From contig CP039460.1 of the NCBI GenBank assembly GCA_004843345.1, forward strand, positions 628,921 through 692,920: a stretch of 64,000 nucleotides of DNA. The letters run 5' to 3'. The translations under genes and the position numbers were made by a program. The stretch is from Acetobacteraceae bacterium. GTDB taxonomy: Bacteria > Pseudomonadota > Alphaproteobacteria > Acetobacterales > Acetobacteraceae. Below are positions 27,535-36,827 of this stretch, in pieces; within the stretch, counting starts at the first letter, position 1, and each line of letters starts with the position of its first letter. Under the pieces are notes generated by a model. The model did not search any database. It was not told where the DNA came from and saw only the letters and a program-made list of their open reading frames with translations.

Positions 27535-28179
27535 ATGCCAGAATCTCTCCATCTTGAGCGCAAATGGCTCATGGATATATTTGGAAATTTCCTGCAATAT
27601 GATTCCATGTCGGAAACACTCATCTCGACCCATTTCACCCCCCAAAGTTTTCCGAACCTTTTTACCTTTGTGCCTGTTCCTAACACCTCTCCGCATCGGG
27701 CGATTTTACGCCTTCAAAATGCTATCCCCTCTGCGTTGCCGCCTGTCAATTTTGTACCTGTAAGCGAAAATGAGATTGCCCTTCTCAACCTTGAAACAAA
27801 TAAATTTCTATGTTCTCACCATACGCATCCAACGACAGCTTGGCAGTCAGACTCAATCCTTGGCTGGGAGCATTTTATTCTTTTAGATAAAAAGATGCTC
27901 ACAGGGCTTTCTCTTTTAAGCGACCGCGATCTAACCCTAATTCATGATAACGAAGGCTCGGTGCTGACATTCAAATTTTTAAATCAAGAAAACACCGCCC
28001 TTATCGGACAAGATGAGATTAAAATCGTCCAAAATTTAAACGAAATTGCCTATTTGGCAGACGTAAAAACGCACGAAAAACTCCGCTTATCTTTTGAAAA
28101 AGCGGGGAAAACACAAGAAAAAATTCAGGTTGAGATTTTCGTAAAAAGAGCGTTAGCGCTTAAAGCTTTCCCGCTCTAA
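27535..28179 (+). CDS. stand-alone fascin-like module protein
   Basis: This 214-residue soluble protein has no signal and no glycosyltransferase domain. Residues ~90-118 (NKFLCSHHTHPTTAW...LGWEHFILL) match the surface-loop pattern and W-E-x-F-x-L strand found in the C-terminal modules of its neighbours. It sits between two of these fusion genes, which suggests it binds the same glycan or partners with them. That is inference from pattern and context. Confidence 0.6.
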   Translation: MPESLHLERKWLMDIFGNFLQYDSMSETLISTHFTPQSFPNLFTFVPVPNTSPHRAILRLQNAIPSALPPVNFVPVSENEIALLNLETNKFLCSHHTHPTTAWQSDSILGWEHFILLDKKMLTGLSLLSDRDLTLIHDNEGSVLTFKFLNQENTALIGQDEIKIVQNLNEIAYLADVKTHEKLRLSFEKAGKTQEKIQVEIFVKRALALKAFPL

Positions 28180-28200
28180 AAATCTTCAGCCTCTGTCGAA

Positions 28201-29640
28201 TTAGAGCCATGAAATGATCCGCCCAGCCTCGCTGGAAAGGATTTTTTTCTGGCTTGAAATATCCATATTATTCCACGCAATTAAAAAATCGCCATAAGAG
28301 AAATAGCCATTATTCTCAGCAATGAATTTTGCAAAGCTTTTTTCATCATGAACGAGTGTCGGGTCTGCTGAGAAGAAGACCTCGCCTCTTTCAATCGGCT
28401 CTAAACGGAATTTTTCCCAATCATTAACAGAGTCACGATCAACAACCAAACTGCCGCCAAGCGCCTCTGGGATGCAGGCCATAAAATGCTGGGATTCCAA
28501 AGATTGAAACGCATACAATCCATCAGAAGGATAAACTCTAAAGGCGATACTCGACTGCATACAATCGTTTGCCTCAAAATAAAACCGCTTTGTCGAAACA
28601 TCATTGTCGGTAAGGATTAAGAAATAACAAATATTTTTATTATTTTCATAAATTACGCAAACAACTTCATCCCCAGCTTTATTTCCAAAATCCTGAACAA
28701 CTTTGCTCGAGTGACGCTCCAATGTGAAAGTCGCATTATGAGCCGTCCTCAATCTATATAGGAGACTTTTGCTTTCTGCTGGCATTCTTTCGGCTAATTG
28801 CGCCACATACCCCTGAGAAAGGAATTTCTTAACAGATTCCCGTTTGATGAAGTCAATCATCTTCCTTGCTTTTTGAACAAAAAACTCATTCGGTAGTGTC
28901 TGCAGTTCATTGCGGTTAAAATACTGCCAATAACCGTCTGAATCAGTCATATTCGAATTGATTCTTTTACTGACTTTTTCAACAAAATCCTGCATTGATC
29001 TTACAATATAATGATTAACGCAGGCATTCTCCCAGATAATCTCATGCGTTGGCTTCTGGCTTAAATCAATCGGCTTTGCCCACGCATTCGCATATTTTTC
29101 ATCATGCAATGTAAAATGGTGAGGGTTGCCGTAATTAAACGTGAAACTCTCTGGCCGGATAAAAACTTTACCAAGCTCACAATCTTCTAAATCCATCTGG
29201 CAATGATAAGTATAAGCCTCATAAGTCGGCGCTTTTGATTTAACCACCCGCCCACTTGAGCCATACATACGCCAGCTCAAAGCAATCCCATTAAAATCAG
29301 AAAATCTTTCTAAAAAAGCCGAGATATTGACATCTTTTTCAAGAGAAATATATTCGTCACCGTCTAAAAAACAAATCCAGTCAAATTTACCAATCGCGGC
29401 ACGGCAGGCTTTTTTATAGGAATCCGCCTGCCGCCAGTAAAAATTCTGTATTTTAGAATCTGTCCGGATCACTTCAACATTATAAAATTTTGAAAAAAGC
29501 TTACACAGCTCATAGGTACCATCCGTTGAATGGTCGTCATAGATAAAAATCTTCTCAAACCCAATGGAAAAATGCCATGCAATCCACCCAACAATATCCT
29601 GAACTTCATCTTTGACAAATAACGTCACCGCTGATCGCAC
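28201..29640 (-). CDS. GT92/GT2-like glycosyltransferase with fascin-like module
   Basis: The 479-residue paralogue of the 25953 product lies on the opposite strand. The GT-A part has FVKDEVQDIVGWIAWH, IYDDHSTDGTYE and the metal-binding FLDGDEYISLEK. The C-terminal module includes HFMACIPEALGGSLVVDRD followed by DWEKFRLEPIERGEVFF, and the tail ends in YGDFLIAWNN...IISWL, nearly shared with the 1019-residue protein. It starts at GTG (29640), which has AAGGA upstream; no closer ATG preserves the conserved start. It is divergent from the GT32 gene across 274 bases in which I see no other gene. Confidence 0.83.
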   Translation of the reverse strand: MRSAVTLFVKDEVQDIVGWIAWHFSIGFEKIFIYDDHSTDGTYELCKLFSKFYNVEVIRTDSKIQNFYWRQADSYKKACRAAIGKFDWICFLDGDEYISLEKDVNISAFLERFSDFNGIALSWRMYGSSGRVVKSKAPTYEAYTYHCQMDLEDCELGKVFIRPESFTFNYGNPHHFTLHDEKYANAWAKPIDLSQKPTHEIIWENACVNHYIVRSMQDFVEKVSKRINSNMTDSDGYWQYFNRNELQTLPNEFFVQKARKMIDFIKRESVKKFLSQGYVAQLAERMPAESKSLLYRLRTAHNATFTLERHSSKVVQDFGNKAGDEVVCVIYENNKNICYFLILTDNDVSTKRFYFEANDCMQSSIAFRVYPSDGLYAFQSLESQHFMACIPEALGGSLVVDRDSVNDWEKFRLEPIERGEVFFSADPTLVHDEKSFAKFIAENNGYFSYGDFLIAWNNMDISSQKKILSSEAGRIISWL

Positions 29641-29914
29641 AATGTTTTCCTTACCAAAATTTTACAACATCACCTGTTTTCAGGTGCGAAGATAGCTCAA
29701 AACAAGAAAATCAACACGAACCTGTCGATTTCGGTATATCATTTTATATTTATTTTGTATTACTCTAAAAAAGATTTTATGTAGAATAAACAGGAATTTT
29801 AGGTAGAAACGATTATGGATTGTCTTTCTAGGTGGAAATCAGCAAAAAACTTACTTTCCTAAATTCTGAAAAGATACCTTCTGTAAAAATATTAAGAATA
29901 TAAATGAGGTAACC

Positions 29915-31048
29915 GTGCCTGAAGACCGCAAATTAAACTTAGACGATGTTGAAGCGATTGAGGCGATACTCACCTCAGTGCCAGAAGCTTTTAATCTTTA
30001 TAAGACTCATGGCCTCAATACGGTTAGCAATACCTTTCATATTGCCAATTTATTGCATCTGCATGCCAAAGTTTATGAAGCCTCTTTATTTTACAGACAT
30101 GCCTGCGACTTACACAGCAAGCTCCCAACAGAACATCCTTCCCCTCAAATTCTGCTTCACGTAAGCCTCCTCTGCCTCTTAAAAGCAGGTCGTGACCTGC
30201 CTGAAGAGGAAATTAAAGAGCTTGAGGGCTATTCTAAAACCCATGCAAATTATATCCGTGGCATTCAAGCCTCATGGCGTGAAGGCAATACAGAACGCGC
30301 GATGGCACTCATTGGCAATACGTTTGAAGAATTTCATTCTGGAGAAGAGATTGATGTTCTCTATCTTGAAATCGCTCTCAAACATTTCAGTCCTCTAAAT
30401 GGCCCTATTACAGCAGAATCTTATTCGCCCATTCCACGTCGCCTCTACATGTTCTGGGATCAGAATCCCCCTCCTTCCATTGCGCAAAATATTGAATATC
30501 ATAAAGAGCTTTTAGGCGATGAATTTGTCTTTTTTGATAAAAAAACGGGCGGAGAGTGGCTTTTTCGACATTTTGGCAGAGAAGCGCTTGCCCTTTTTGA
30601 AGAAGCGCGCCACCCTGCTGAAGCTGCCGACTTCTTACGTATCCATGTCATCCTTAAAAATGGCGGCTGGTGGATTGATGCCGATTTACGTCTAAAATCG
30701 CTCGAAGAATGGGAAAAGACAGCACGTCTTCCAAAAGACAGTCGTTTCTTTACGACAAATAATTTTTATGTTCATAATGATTTCTTTGGCGCTGTCCCCA
30801 ACCATCCTATTTTAGTCAATGCGGCAGTCACATGCTGGACAAATATGCTAAAATATCATGGCCTCTTTATCTCTTATAAAACAGGACCTGGTGTCTTTAA
30901 CCGTTCCTTAAGCCGAACTTTTTATAATGCGTTCATCTATGATGAGCCCCTGCCGTCTCTTGCGATTGGAACAGCTTCTGACATGTTCTCCTTTGTTGAA
31001 CAGTTTGATGTTGAATATAAATCCCTTGGGACTTGGCATACTGCTTAA
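29915..31048 (+). CDS. GT32-like glycosyltransferase with helical N-terminal domain
   Basis: This 377-residue protein has an all-helical N-terminal part (about 1-165) resembling TPR-type repeats. The C-terminal catalytic domain is of the OCH1/GT32 'capsular polysaccharide synthesis' type: IPRRLYMFWDQNPPPSI, then ADFLRIHVILKNGGWWIDADLR with the DxD motif, and HNDFFGAVPNHPIL. It probably adds a hexose or related sugar to a surface glycan. GTG start (29915) with GAGGT five bases upstream. It is first in a run of plus-strand transferase genes. Confidence 0.82.
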   Translation: MPEDRKLNLDDVEAIEAILTSVPEAFNLYKTHGLNTVSNTFHIANLLHLHAKVYEASLFYRHACDLHSKLPTEHPSPQILLHVSLLCLLKAGRDLPEEEIKELEGYSKTHANYIRGIQASWREGNTERAMALIGNTFEEFHSGEEIDVLYLEIALKHFSPLNGPITAESYSPIPRRLYMFWDQNPPPSIAQNIEYHKELLGDEFVFFDKKTGGEWLFRHFGREALALFEEARHPAEAADFLRIHVILKNGGWWIDADLRLKSLEEWEKTARLPKDSRFFTTNNFYVHNDFFGAVPNHPILVNAAVTCWTNMLKYHGLFISYKTGPGVFNRSLSRTFYNAFIYDEPLPSLAIGTASDMFSFVEQFDVEYKSLGTWHTA

Positions 31049-31102
31049 CGCTCTGCCTCTATCGACTTGAAACACTATAAGTAAGAAGGGAGAAGCGTCA
31101 CT

Positions 31103-31999
31103 GTGAAATGGTTTTTTGCAATGACACAGGCAATGCTGGAGCGGGATGAGGCTTTAGCAGATTCTCAAAAAATTGGTTTTGCGGAATGCGCCCGGGCAGC
31201 GGTTTGTTCGGCAAAAGAAAATACATCTCTTCAGCCGCATCTGATTTTTGATGGGGAAGAATGCGCTTTCACCCGTGAAATGGCGGCGGCTGGCGTTAAA
31301 GTTCTCTTACACCGTCTTTCTTTTTATGACCGTTTAGCACAAGCGCAACAAACGCACCGCCCAGAATGGGGGGATTATATGCGTAAAGCGGCTGGCGCTT
31401 TTATGAAGCTTGAATTGCCGTTTCTTGAGACCGAAGATCAATTTGTTCTCTTTACCGATTACGATGTCCTATTTCGGAAAGAGCCTGAGTTGCGCACTTG
31501 CCGTCCGCAGGTTTTTGCTGCCTGTGGCCAATTTGAACTCCATAAGGGCATAAATACAGGCGTCATGGTTCTCAACCTCAACCGGATTCGGGAGGATGCG
31601 CCAAGCCTGATTGATTTTATGTGCCACCATTTTGGCATGATTTCAGGTTATGATCAGGAACTTTTCAGGGTCTTTTACTATAAAAATGGCAGTCCGCTTC
31701 CGCCGACCTGTAATTGGAAACCCTATTGGGGAATCAATAAAACGGCTAGCATTGTTCATTTTTACGGCGCAAAACCGCTTTTAGCCGAAAAACTTCTGAA
31801 AAACCCCTCTTATTGGGAGGAAGAAACTTCTTTCGACTTTTATCGGCAGCTATTCTTTAGAAAACCCGAAGGATATGCTTTTTTTATTCAAGAATGGGAG
31901 GAGTATGCCTCTCGCCCTTCTCTTGCGCACGAAAAAGTAAAAGAAGAACCAGACTCGGACGAAATCCAAATTCAAGCCTTTGATGCGGCTCGGCAGTAA
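31103..31999 (+). CDS. GT8-like glycosyltransferase
   Basis: This 298-residue soluble protein has a GT-A core: residue block QFVLFTDYDVLFRKEP with the DxD-type metal site, GINTGVMVLNLNRIRE as in GT8 enzymes, then YDQELFRVFY and HFYGAKPLLAEKLL. The N-terminus is FFAMTQAMLERDE. The C-terminal tail is acidic. It probably transfers a sugar to a surface glycan. GTG start at 31103 with AAGGGAG upstream. It lies 54 bases after the GT32-like gene. Confidence 0.8.
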   Translation: MKWFFAMTQAMLERDEALADSQKIGFAECARAAVCSAKENTSLQPHLIFDGEECAFTREMAAAGVKVLLHRLSFYDRLAQAQQTHRPEWGDYMRKAAGAFMKLELPFLETEDQFVLFTDYDVLFRKEPELRTCRPQVFAACGQFELHKGINTGVMVLNLNRIREDAPSLIDFMCHHFGMISGYDQELFRVFYYKNGSPLPPTCNWKPYWGINKTASIVHFYGAKPLLAEKLLKNPSYWEEETSFDFYRQLFFRKPEGYAFFIQEWEEYASRPSLAHEKVKEEPDSDEIQIQAFDAARQ

Positions 32000-32082
32000 C
32001 ACCTGCCAAAATCCCTCTGTAAATCGCCAAAGATAAAGCTTTCAAAGCAGGGTTTTTCGTGCTTTTTTAAGAGAGATACCTT

Positions 32083-33639
32083 TTGAATCATTTTAGAAAA
32101 GATTTCCGATGTAAAATGAACAACAAAGACATGGAAGAAGATAAAACGTGGGTCTTTTCTGTCCTGCTTTTTGTTTGGGCGATTGTTTTGCGTCTGCCAA
32201 CTTTTGGTCACCCCCTCCTCTATATTGACGAGGATTGGTATCTCTATGTCGGGGGACAGCTTCTTCATGGCTACCTGCCTTATGTTGATGTTTGGGATCG
32301 CAAGCCTTTTGGCCTGTTTCTGCTTTACGCCCCTTTCTCTCTTTTCGGTCCGTTCCGTTTTCTCGCTTATCAAATTGCAGCCCTCTTTTTTGTCTGGGGA
32401 ACCTCCCTTCTCATTGACAAAATGGCTCGAAAATTCACCACACCTCTGGGAGGATTTTTGGCAGGGATGCTCTACCCTGCGCTCCTCGGCTGTTTTCTAG
32501 GCTGCGGTGGGCAAACGCCTATTTTCTACAATTTCTTTACCGCCCTTGCGGTTTGCCTTTTCTTTGAACATTGGGAAGAACTTAAAACCAGTCCCCAAAT
32601 TTTGAGGAAAACAGGAAACTGGGCAATGCTGCTCCTTGGATGCGGTATTCAAATTAAGCCGACCATTATTTTTGAAGGCATTTTCTTTGGCTGTCTCCTG
32701 CTCTTTTTCTGCTGGAAATCTGAAAGAAACCTCAAATCCTTTTGCCTTAATGCGCTGGTCTGGGTAGCGATTGCCCTCTCTCCAACAGCCCTTTTTGCAG
32801 GCTTTTACCTTGCCATTGGCCATTTTCAAGACTGGTATTTTGCCAATGTCATCTCAATTTTCTGCAAGGATCCAACAACCCCCTTTAGCCGCTATTATCA
32901 TTATGCTGGGGCACTCGTTGTTTTTGTCATCGTCGCTTGCATTCTGATTATCGCCCTTCGCCCCACATTAGACCGTGTTAAAAAACAGCTCTTTGACTTT
33001 ACGGTTCTTTGGACCTTCGTTGCCTTTGTCTCCGCCTCTCTCTTTCGGCCTTACTACGGCATTTATCTCCTCCCTTTCCTCTTGCCTTTTTCCCTTTTTG
33101 CAGCTTTTTGCACCTGCCGTCCGAAATATTCTCTTGAGAAGATTATCCTTTCCATAGGGCTGGCTGTTGCAACCCTTTACAATGAAAAAGACACCTTCCG
33201 CCTCTGCGCCAAACATCCGATAAAAGAATATTACGACATTCAGAGAATTGTCATGCAGCGCCCGAATGCCTGTTTTTTCGAATATGGCGCAATCTCTACC
33301 ATGCTGGACCTAACGCCAGAAATGGCTAAAAACTGCCATCTGACAAAATATAGTTTCCCGTCCCATTTGGGCAATATTGATGAGCAAGGCTCACTCGGTG
33401 TGCCAGATGAAGCTAAACTTCTCGAAAACATTCTCAATCAAAACCCGACCTTTATTCTTGTCGGACAACATTATATTGACCCCCTTCCTGCCCCTATCGG
33501 CAAAAATAAGGCAAAAATTGGGCTGTTTAAGAAAAAGCATGATCTTGTCGAAAACAAACTTCGCCAAGACTATCATTTTGTCTATGCCCATGTTCCTACA
33601 GAGTCTTTGATGCTTTACGAAAAAAACAAAACCCCTTAA
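32083..33639 (+). CDS. GT39/ArnT-like membrane glycosyltransferase
   Basis: This polytopic inner-membrane protein of 518 residues (507 if the ATG at 32116 is used) has about ten hydrophobic helices. The first extracytoplasmic loop carries YIDEDWYLYVGGQLLHG then WDRKPFGLFLLYAPF, the acidic and Asp-Arg-Lys-Pro signatures of lipid-linked-sugar-dependent GT39/PMT-type transferases. It probably uses an undecaprenyl-phosphate sugar, such as the product of the GtrB-like enzyme at 24977. It has a close paralogue immediately downstream. The start is uncertain (TTG 32083 has GAGAGA upstream). Confidence 0.82.
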   Translation: MNHFRKDFRCKMNNKDMEEDKTWVFSVLLFVWAIVLRLPTFGHPLLYIDEDWYLYVGGQLLHGYLPYVDVWDRKPFGLFLLYAPFSLFGPFRFLAYQIAALFFVWGTSLLIDKMARKFTTPLGGFLAGMLYPALLGCFLGCGGQTPIFYNFFTALAVCLFFEHWEELKTSPQILRKTGNWAMLLLGCGIQIKPTIIFEGIFFGCLLLFFCWKSERNLKSFCLNALVWVAIALSPTALFAGFYLAIGHFQDWYFANVISIFCKDPTTPFSRYYHYAGALVVFVIVACILIIALRPTLDRVKKQLFDFTVLWTFVAFVSASLFRPYYGIYLLPFLLPFSLFAAFCTCRPKYSLEKIILSIGLAVATLYNEKDTFRLCAKHPIKEYYDIQRIVMQRPNACFFEYGAISTMLDLTPEMAKNCHLTKYSFPSHLGNIDEQGSLGVPDEAKLLENILNQNPTFILVGQHYIDPLPAPIGKNKAKIGLFKKKHDLVENKLRQDYHFVYAHVPTESLMLYEKNKTP

Positions 33640-33683
33640 ATAATTGGTATCCTCTCTAAAATAAAAAATCCAGGGGCTTGTGC

Positions 33684-35306
33684 ATGCCGGTATTCTCTCG
33701 AAAATTTAATTTTTACGCCTGTCTGCCTGCGCTTTTGCTTCTTATTTTTGCGTATCTGATCCGCCTGCCAACCTTTGGAAATCCCATCCTCCATATTGAT
33801 GAGGATTGGTATCTCTATGTCGGGGGAAAGCTTCTTCATGGCTATCTGCCTTATGTTGATATTTGGGACCGCAAACCGCTTGGGCTTTTTCTGCTCTATG
33901 CCCCTTTTTCCCTTTTCGGAGAGCATCGTTTTCTCGCTTATCAACTGACAGCGCTCTTTTTCGCTTGGGGAACAGCGCTTTTTATCCTGAAAATCACACA
34001 AAATTTCATCTCTTATTCAGCTGGGATTTTCAGCGCCTGCCTCTATCTTCTCCTGCTCAATGATTTGGGTGGCTATGGCGGACAAACACCTGTTTTTTAT
34101 AATTTTTTTACGGCCTTCGCCTTTTATCTTGTCCTCGAACGCCTCGAAGAAATAAAAATTAACCGCCTTTCTTTGACCATAACGGGCGCCCAAGCCATGT
34201 TCCTTTTAGGGCTGGCAATCCAAATCAAACCAACCGTTCTTTTTGAAGGCACGTTTCTCGGCTGTCTCTTAGTTTTTATTTGCTGGCGTACGCAAAGAAA
34301 TATTTTTTCCCTTTTAACAAATGCCGTCCTCTGGCCTTTCATTGCCCTTTTACCGACCTTGCTTGTCATGGGATTTTACGCCCATATCGGCCATTTTCAA
34401 GAATGGTATTTTGCCACGATTGAGTCTGCCTTTCTCCGGCAATCCATTGAAAACCCTGCTGAAGCGTTCAAACTCTTTATCCTCCTTGGAATTACCCTGT
34501 CCCTCTGGCTCATCGTGCTTTTCACCTCTTGGCGGCAGTTCCTCATCAAAGAACGTGAATATTTCATTATCCTCACACTTTGGCTCACTGCCGCCATCGT
34601 CGCCATTTTACTTATTCACCCTTACCACCCTGTCTATACCCTTCCGCTTGCTCTGCCTTTTGCGCTTTTAGCAGGATTTTTAGCGATGAAATCCGACCTT
34701 TTAGGTCAAATTCTCATGATGATGCTTTTTTTACTCGTGGCAAGCGAAATGTTCCGATCACTCCCCCCTCTCTTGAGCGGACATTCAAGAGAGCAATATC
34801 AAAAACTCCAAAAAATTGCCAAAGACCATCCTGGCTGTTTGCTAGAATATGGCGGGATTGTCACCATGCTTGATCTGACGCCAGAAATGTCGAAAAACTG
34901 CCATTTAACGAAATATCTTTTCCCAGCCCATCTCAGTGCACCTAACGAAGAAGGCGCTATTGGCGTTGCAGACGCAGGGGAGGAATTACACCGTATTCTG
35001 GACGAAAAGCCTGAAATGATTTTGGTCGGCGGTGATTATTTTGAAGAAACCTCGCCTTACCGCAATTTCCGCTTTCTCAAACGTCAAAACCATATTATGC
35101 GGAAAGCGCTCAAAGAAAACTATCATCTTTTCTATACACATAAGGAAAATGAACGTTTCGAGCTTTACCTCCGTAATGAAGCCCCACAGACTTCTTCACA
35201 GCTTCCGCAACCGCCACAAGCATCACAACTTCCGCCAGCGCCAAAAACCTCACAAGCGCCTAACGCTGACGTTCATGCAACGGAACAATCTTTTCCTTTG
35301 AACTGA
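33684..35306 (+). CDS. GT39/ArnT-like membrane glycosyltransferase, paralogue
   Basis: The 540-residue polytopic protein is paralogous along its length to its upstream neighbour. It shares the IDEDWYLYVGG...GYLPYVDIWDRKPLGLF loop, IQIKPTVLFEG, CLLEYGGIVTMLDLTPEM and KNCHLTKYLFPAHL. The C-terminal ~35 residues are a Pro/Gln/Ser-rich tail (LPQPPQASQLPPAP) absent from the neighbour. The ATG at 33684 follows AGGGG. Its end overlaps the convergent flippase gene by 47 bases. The substrate is unknown. Confidence 0.83.
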   Translation: MPVFSRKFNFYACLPALLLLIFAYLIRLPTFGNPILHIDEDWYLYVGGKLLHGYLPYVDIWDRKPLGLFLLYAPFSLFGEHRFLAYQLTALFFAWGTALFILKITQNFISYSAGIFSACLYLLLLNDLGGYGGQTPVFYNFFTAFAFYLVLERLEEIKINRLSLTITGAQAMFLLGLAIQIKPTVLFEGTFLGCLLVFICWRTQRNIFSLLTNAVLWPFIALLPTLLVMGFYAHIGHFQEWYFATIESAFLRQSIENPAEAFKLFILLGITLSLWLIVLFTSWRQFLIKEREYFIILTLWLTAAIVAILLIHPYHPVYTLPLALPFALLAGFLAMKSDLLGQILMMMLFLLVASEMFRSLPPLLSGHSREQYQKLQKIAKDHPGCLLEYGGIVTMLDLTPEMSKNCHLTKYLFPAHLSAPNEEGAIGVADAGEELHRILDEKPEMILVGGDYFEETSPYRNFRFLKRQNHIMRKALKENYHLFYTHKENERFELYLRNEAPQTSSQLPQPPQASQLPPAPKTSQAPNADVHATEQSFPLN

Positions 35307-36615
35307 AAATCGTTCCAATGCCTGCCAAATAAAATAAAAATTTCACCATCGCGGCTAGGCTATAAGAAAGCCCTAGCCCAAACGTGAGGAAAGAAGGTGT
35401 AGACATAAAAACAGCGATAAAAACAAACATCGAAAGCGCTGAGATCACCTGCACCCATAAAATACTAATAGATTTTCCAGCACAGTAAAGCAGTCCTTCT
35501 AAGGGTAATCCCAGCATCAAAAACAGCAGAGAGGGCGACATCCACTGCATCAAAGGCAAGGCTTCAAGATAATTGTTACCCAAAAGCGCAAAAATAAAAC
35601 TGCCCGCAAAACACGTAATTAAAATCGTCAAAACCGAAGCGCCCAGCGCAATCAGCTCAATTCTGCCGACAAGTGACCAAGGTTTTGAAGAGCGTATATC
35701 CAGCCGTGCCAAATCAGGATAATAGCTTTCTTCTAACAAACGGCCGAGTTTCGCAATCGCCCTTAAAAAGGTCTCGGCCAAGCCAAAAAAAGCAACTGCC
35801 GCAGGCCCAAAAAAGCGCCCCACAATCATAAAAACAGCTGGATTTACCGCCGCATTGAGACAATAACCAAGATTAGCGCTAAACATTAAACGCCAAACCC
35901 CCTGCGGCATCTCTTGAGAAAGGCGCACCAAATGAAAGGCAGGCGAAAAGGTAAAATAATTTTCTTTTAAAATACGGAACGCCGCCAAAATGACATAAAG
36001 CTGGCCAGACATGGTTGCAATCCCAATCGCTAACGCAAATCCGACAATACCGCCGCTAAATTGCCAAACCAGAAGCCCTAAAAGCAAACGGATAATGGCC
36101 GTATAGGGCTCCTGCTTCGCCACCAGCCCCATTCGGCCGAAAAGCCTTAAAATCCCCGTTGTGGAACTATTTAAACAGGTTGCCGGGATCGTGAGCAGCG
36201 AAGCCACAATCCCCATTCCTAAAAGAGAAGCGCTTACCCCCACCGTTTGCGAAAAGAAAACGACCCCTGTAACGGCAACCAATGTCGCCAAAATAAGTGT
36301 GAAAAAATCTAACCCTAACGCAAAAGAAATCGCCCGTTGAACAGGTGATTTTTCCCCGTTTTCTAAAGGGGCGGCGCCATAATGAAGGATAACCTGCCAA
36401 CTCCGCCCAGAGCCCAACGTCGCCATCAAACGAGGCCAAGCATAAAGCAATGTGACCTGGCCAAATTCAGAAGGCGTTAGAGAGCGTGCCATTAAAATCG
36501 TAAAAAGCAGGCCAAGAACCCCTGCCATCGCCTGCCCAAGAAAAAGCTGCGCCACATTTTTCATCACACCGAAAAAAACATTTCTCTCTGATGCGGCGGA
36601 ATTTGCCTGTGCCAA
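35260..36615 (-). CDS. Wzx-like polysaccharide flippase (MOP superfamily)
   Basis: This 451-residue protein has about twelve hydrophobic helices with the oligosaccharide-flippase opening (KNVAQLFLGQAMAGVLGLLFTILMARSLTPSEFGQVTLL, in pieces). It would flip lipid-linked glycan units for surface polysaccharide or LPS assembly. It lies in the middle of a glycosyltransferase cluster but on the opposite strand. TTG start at 36615 with AAAGG upstream; Met18 (36564) is an alternative. No Wzy polymerase is evident in the window. Confidence 0.83.
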   Translation of the reverse strand: MAQANSAASERNVFFGVMKNVAQLFLGQAMAGVLGLLFTILMARSLTPSEFGQVTLLYAWPRLMATLGSGRSWQVILHYGAAPLENGEKSPVQRAISFALGLDFFTLILATLVAVTGVVFFSQTVGVSASLLGMGIVASLLTIPATCLNSSTTGILRLFGRMGLVAKQEPYTAIIRLLLGLLVWQFSGGIVGFALAIGIATMSGQLYVILAAFRILKENYFTFSPAFHLVRLSQEMPQGVWRLMFSANLGYCLNAAVNPAVFMIVGRFFGPAAVAFFGLAETFLRAIAKLGRLLEESYYPDLARLDIRSSKPWSLVGRIELIALGASVLTILITCFAGSFIFALLGNNYLEALPLMQWMSPSLLFLMLGLPLEGLLYCAGKSISILWVQVISALSMFVFIAVFMSTPSFLTFGLGLSYSLAAMVKFLFYLAGIGTIFSSKEKIVPLHERQR

Positions 36616-36827
36616 CCAGCTTGCCTTTCATCTAACATGCTCTAATTTTTTAAGAATTCTACCCTTCTTAATCGCATTTCTCAAAGATTAAGAAAAGCCT
36701 TTAGATATTTTTGCATCGCCTTCTTGTTTCCTGTTTTTTAAAGACCAAATAAGTACTGTTAGAAGGTCATCTCTACTCTAGAGAGAACGTTTTAATTTTA
36801 AGTTTCATCTATCGGGAGTACCCCCAA

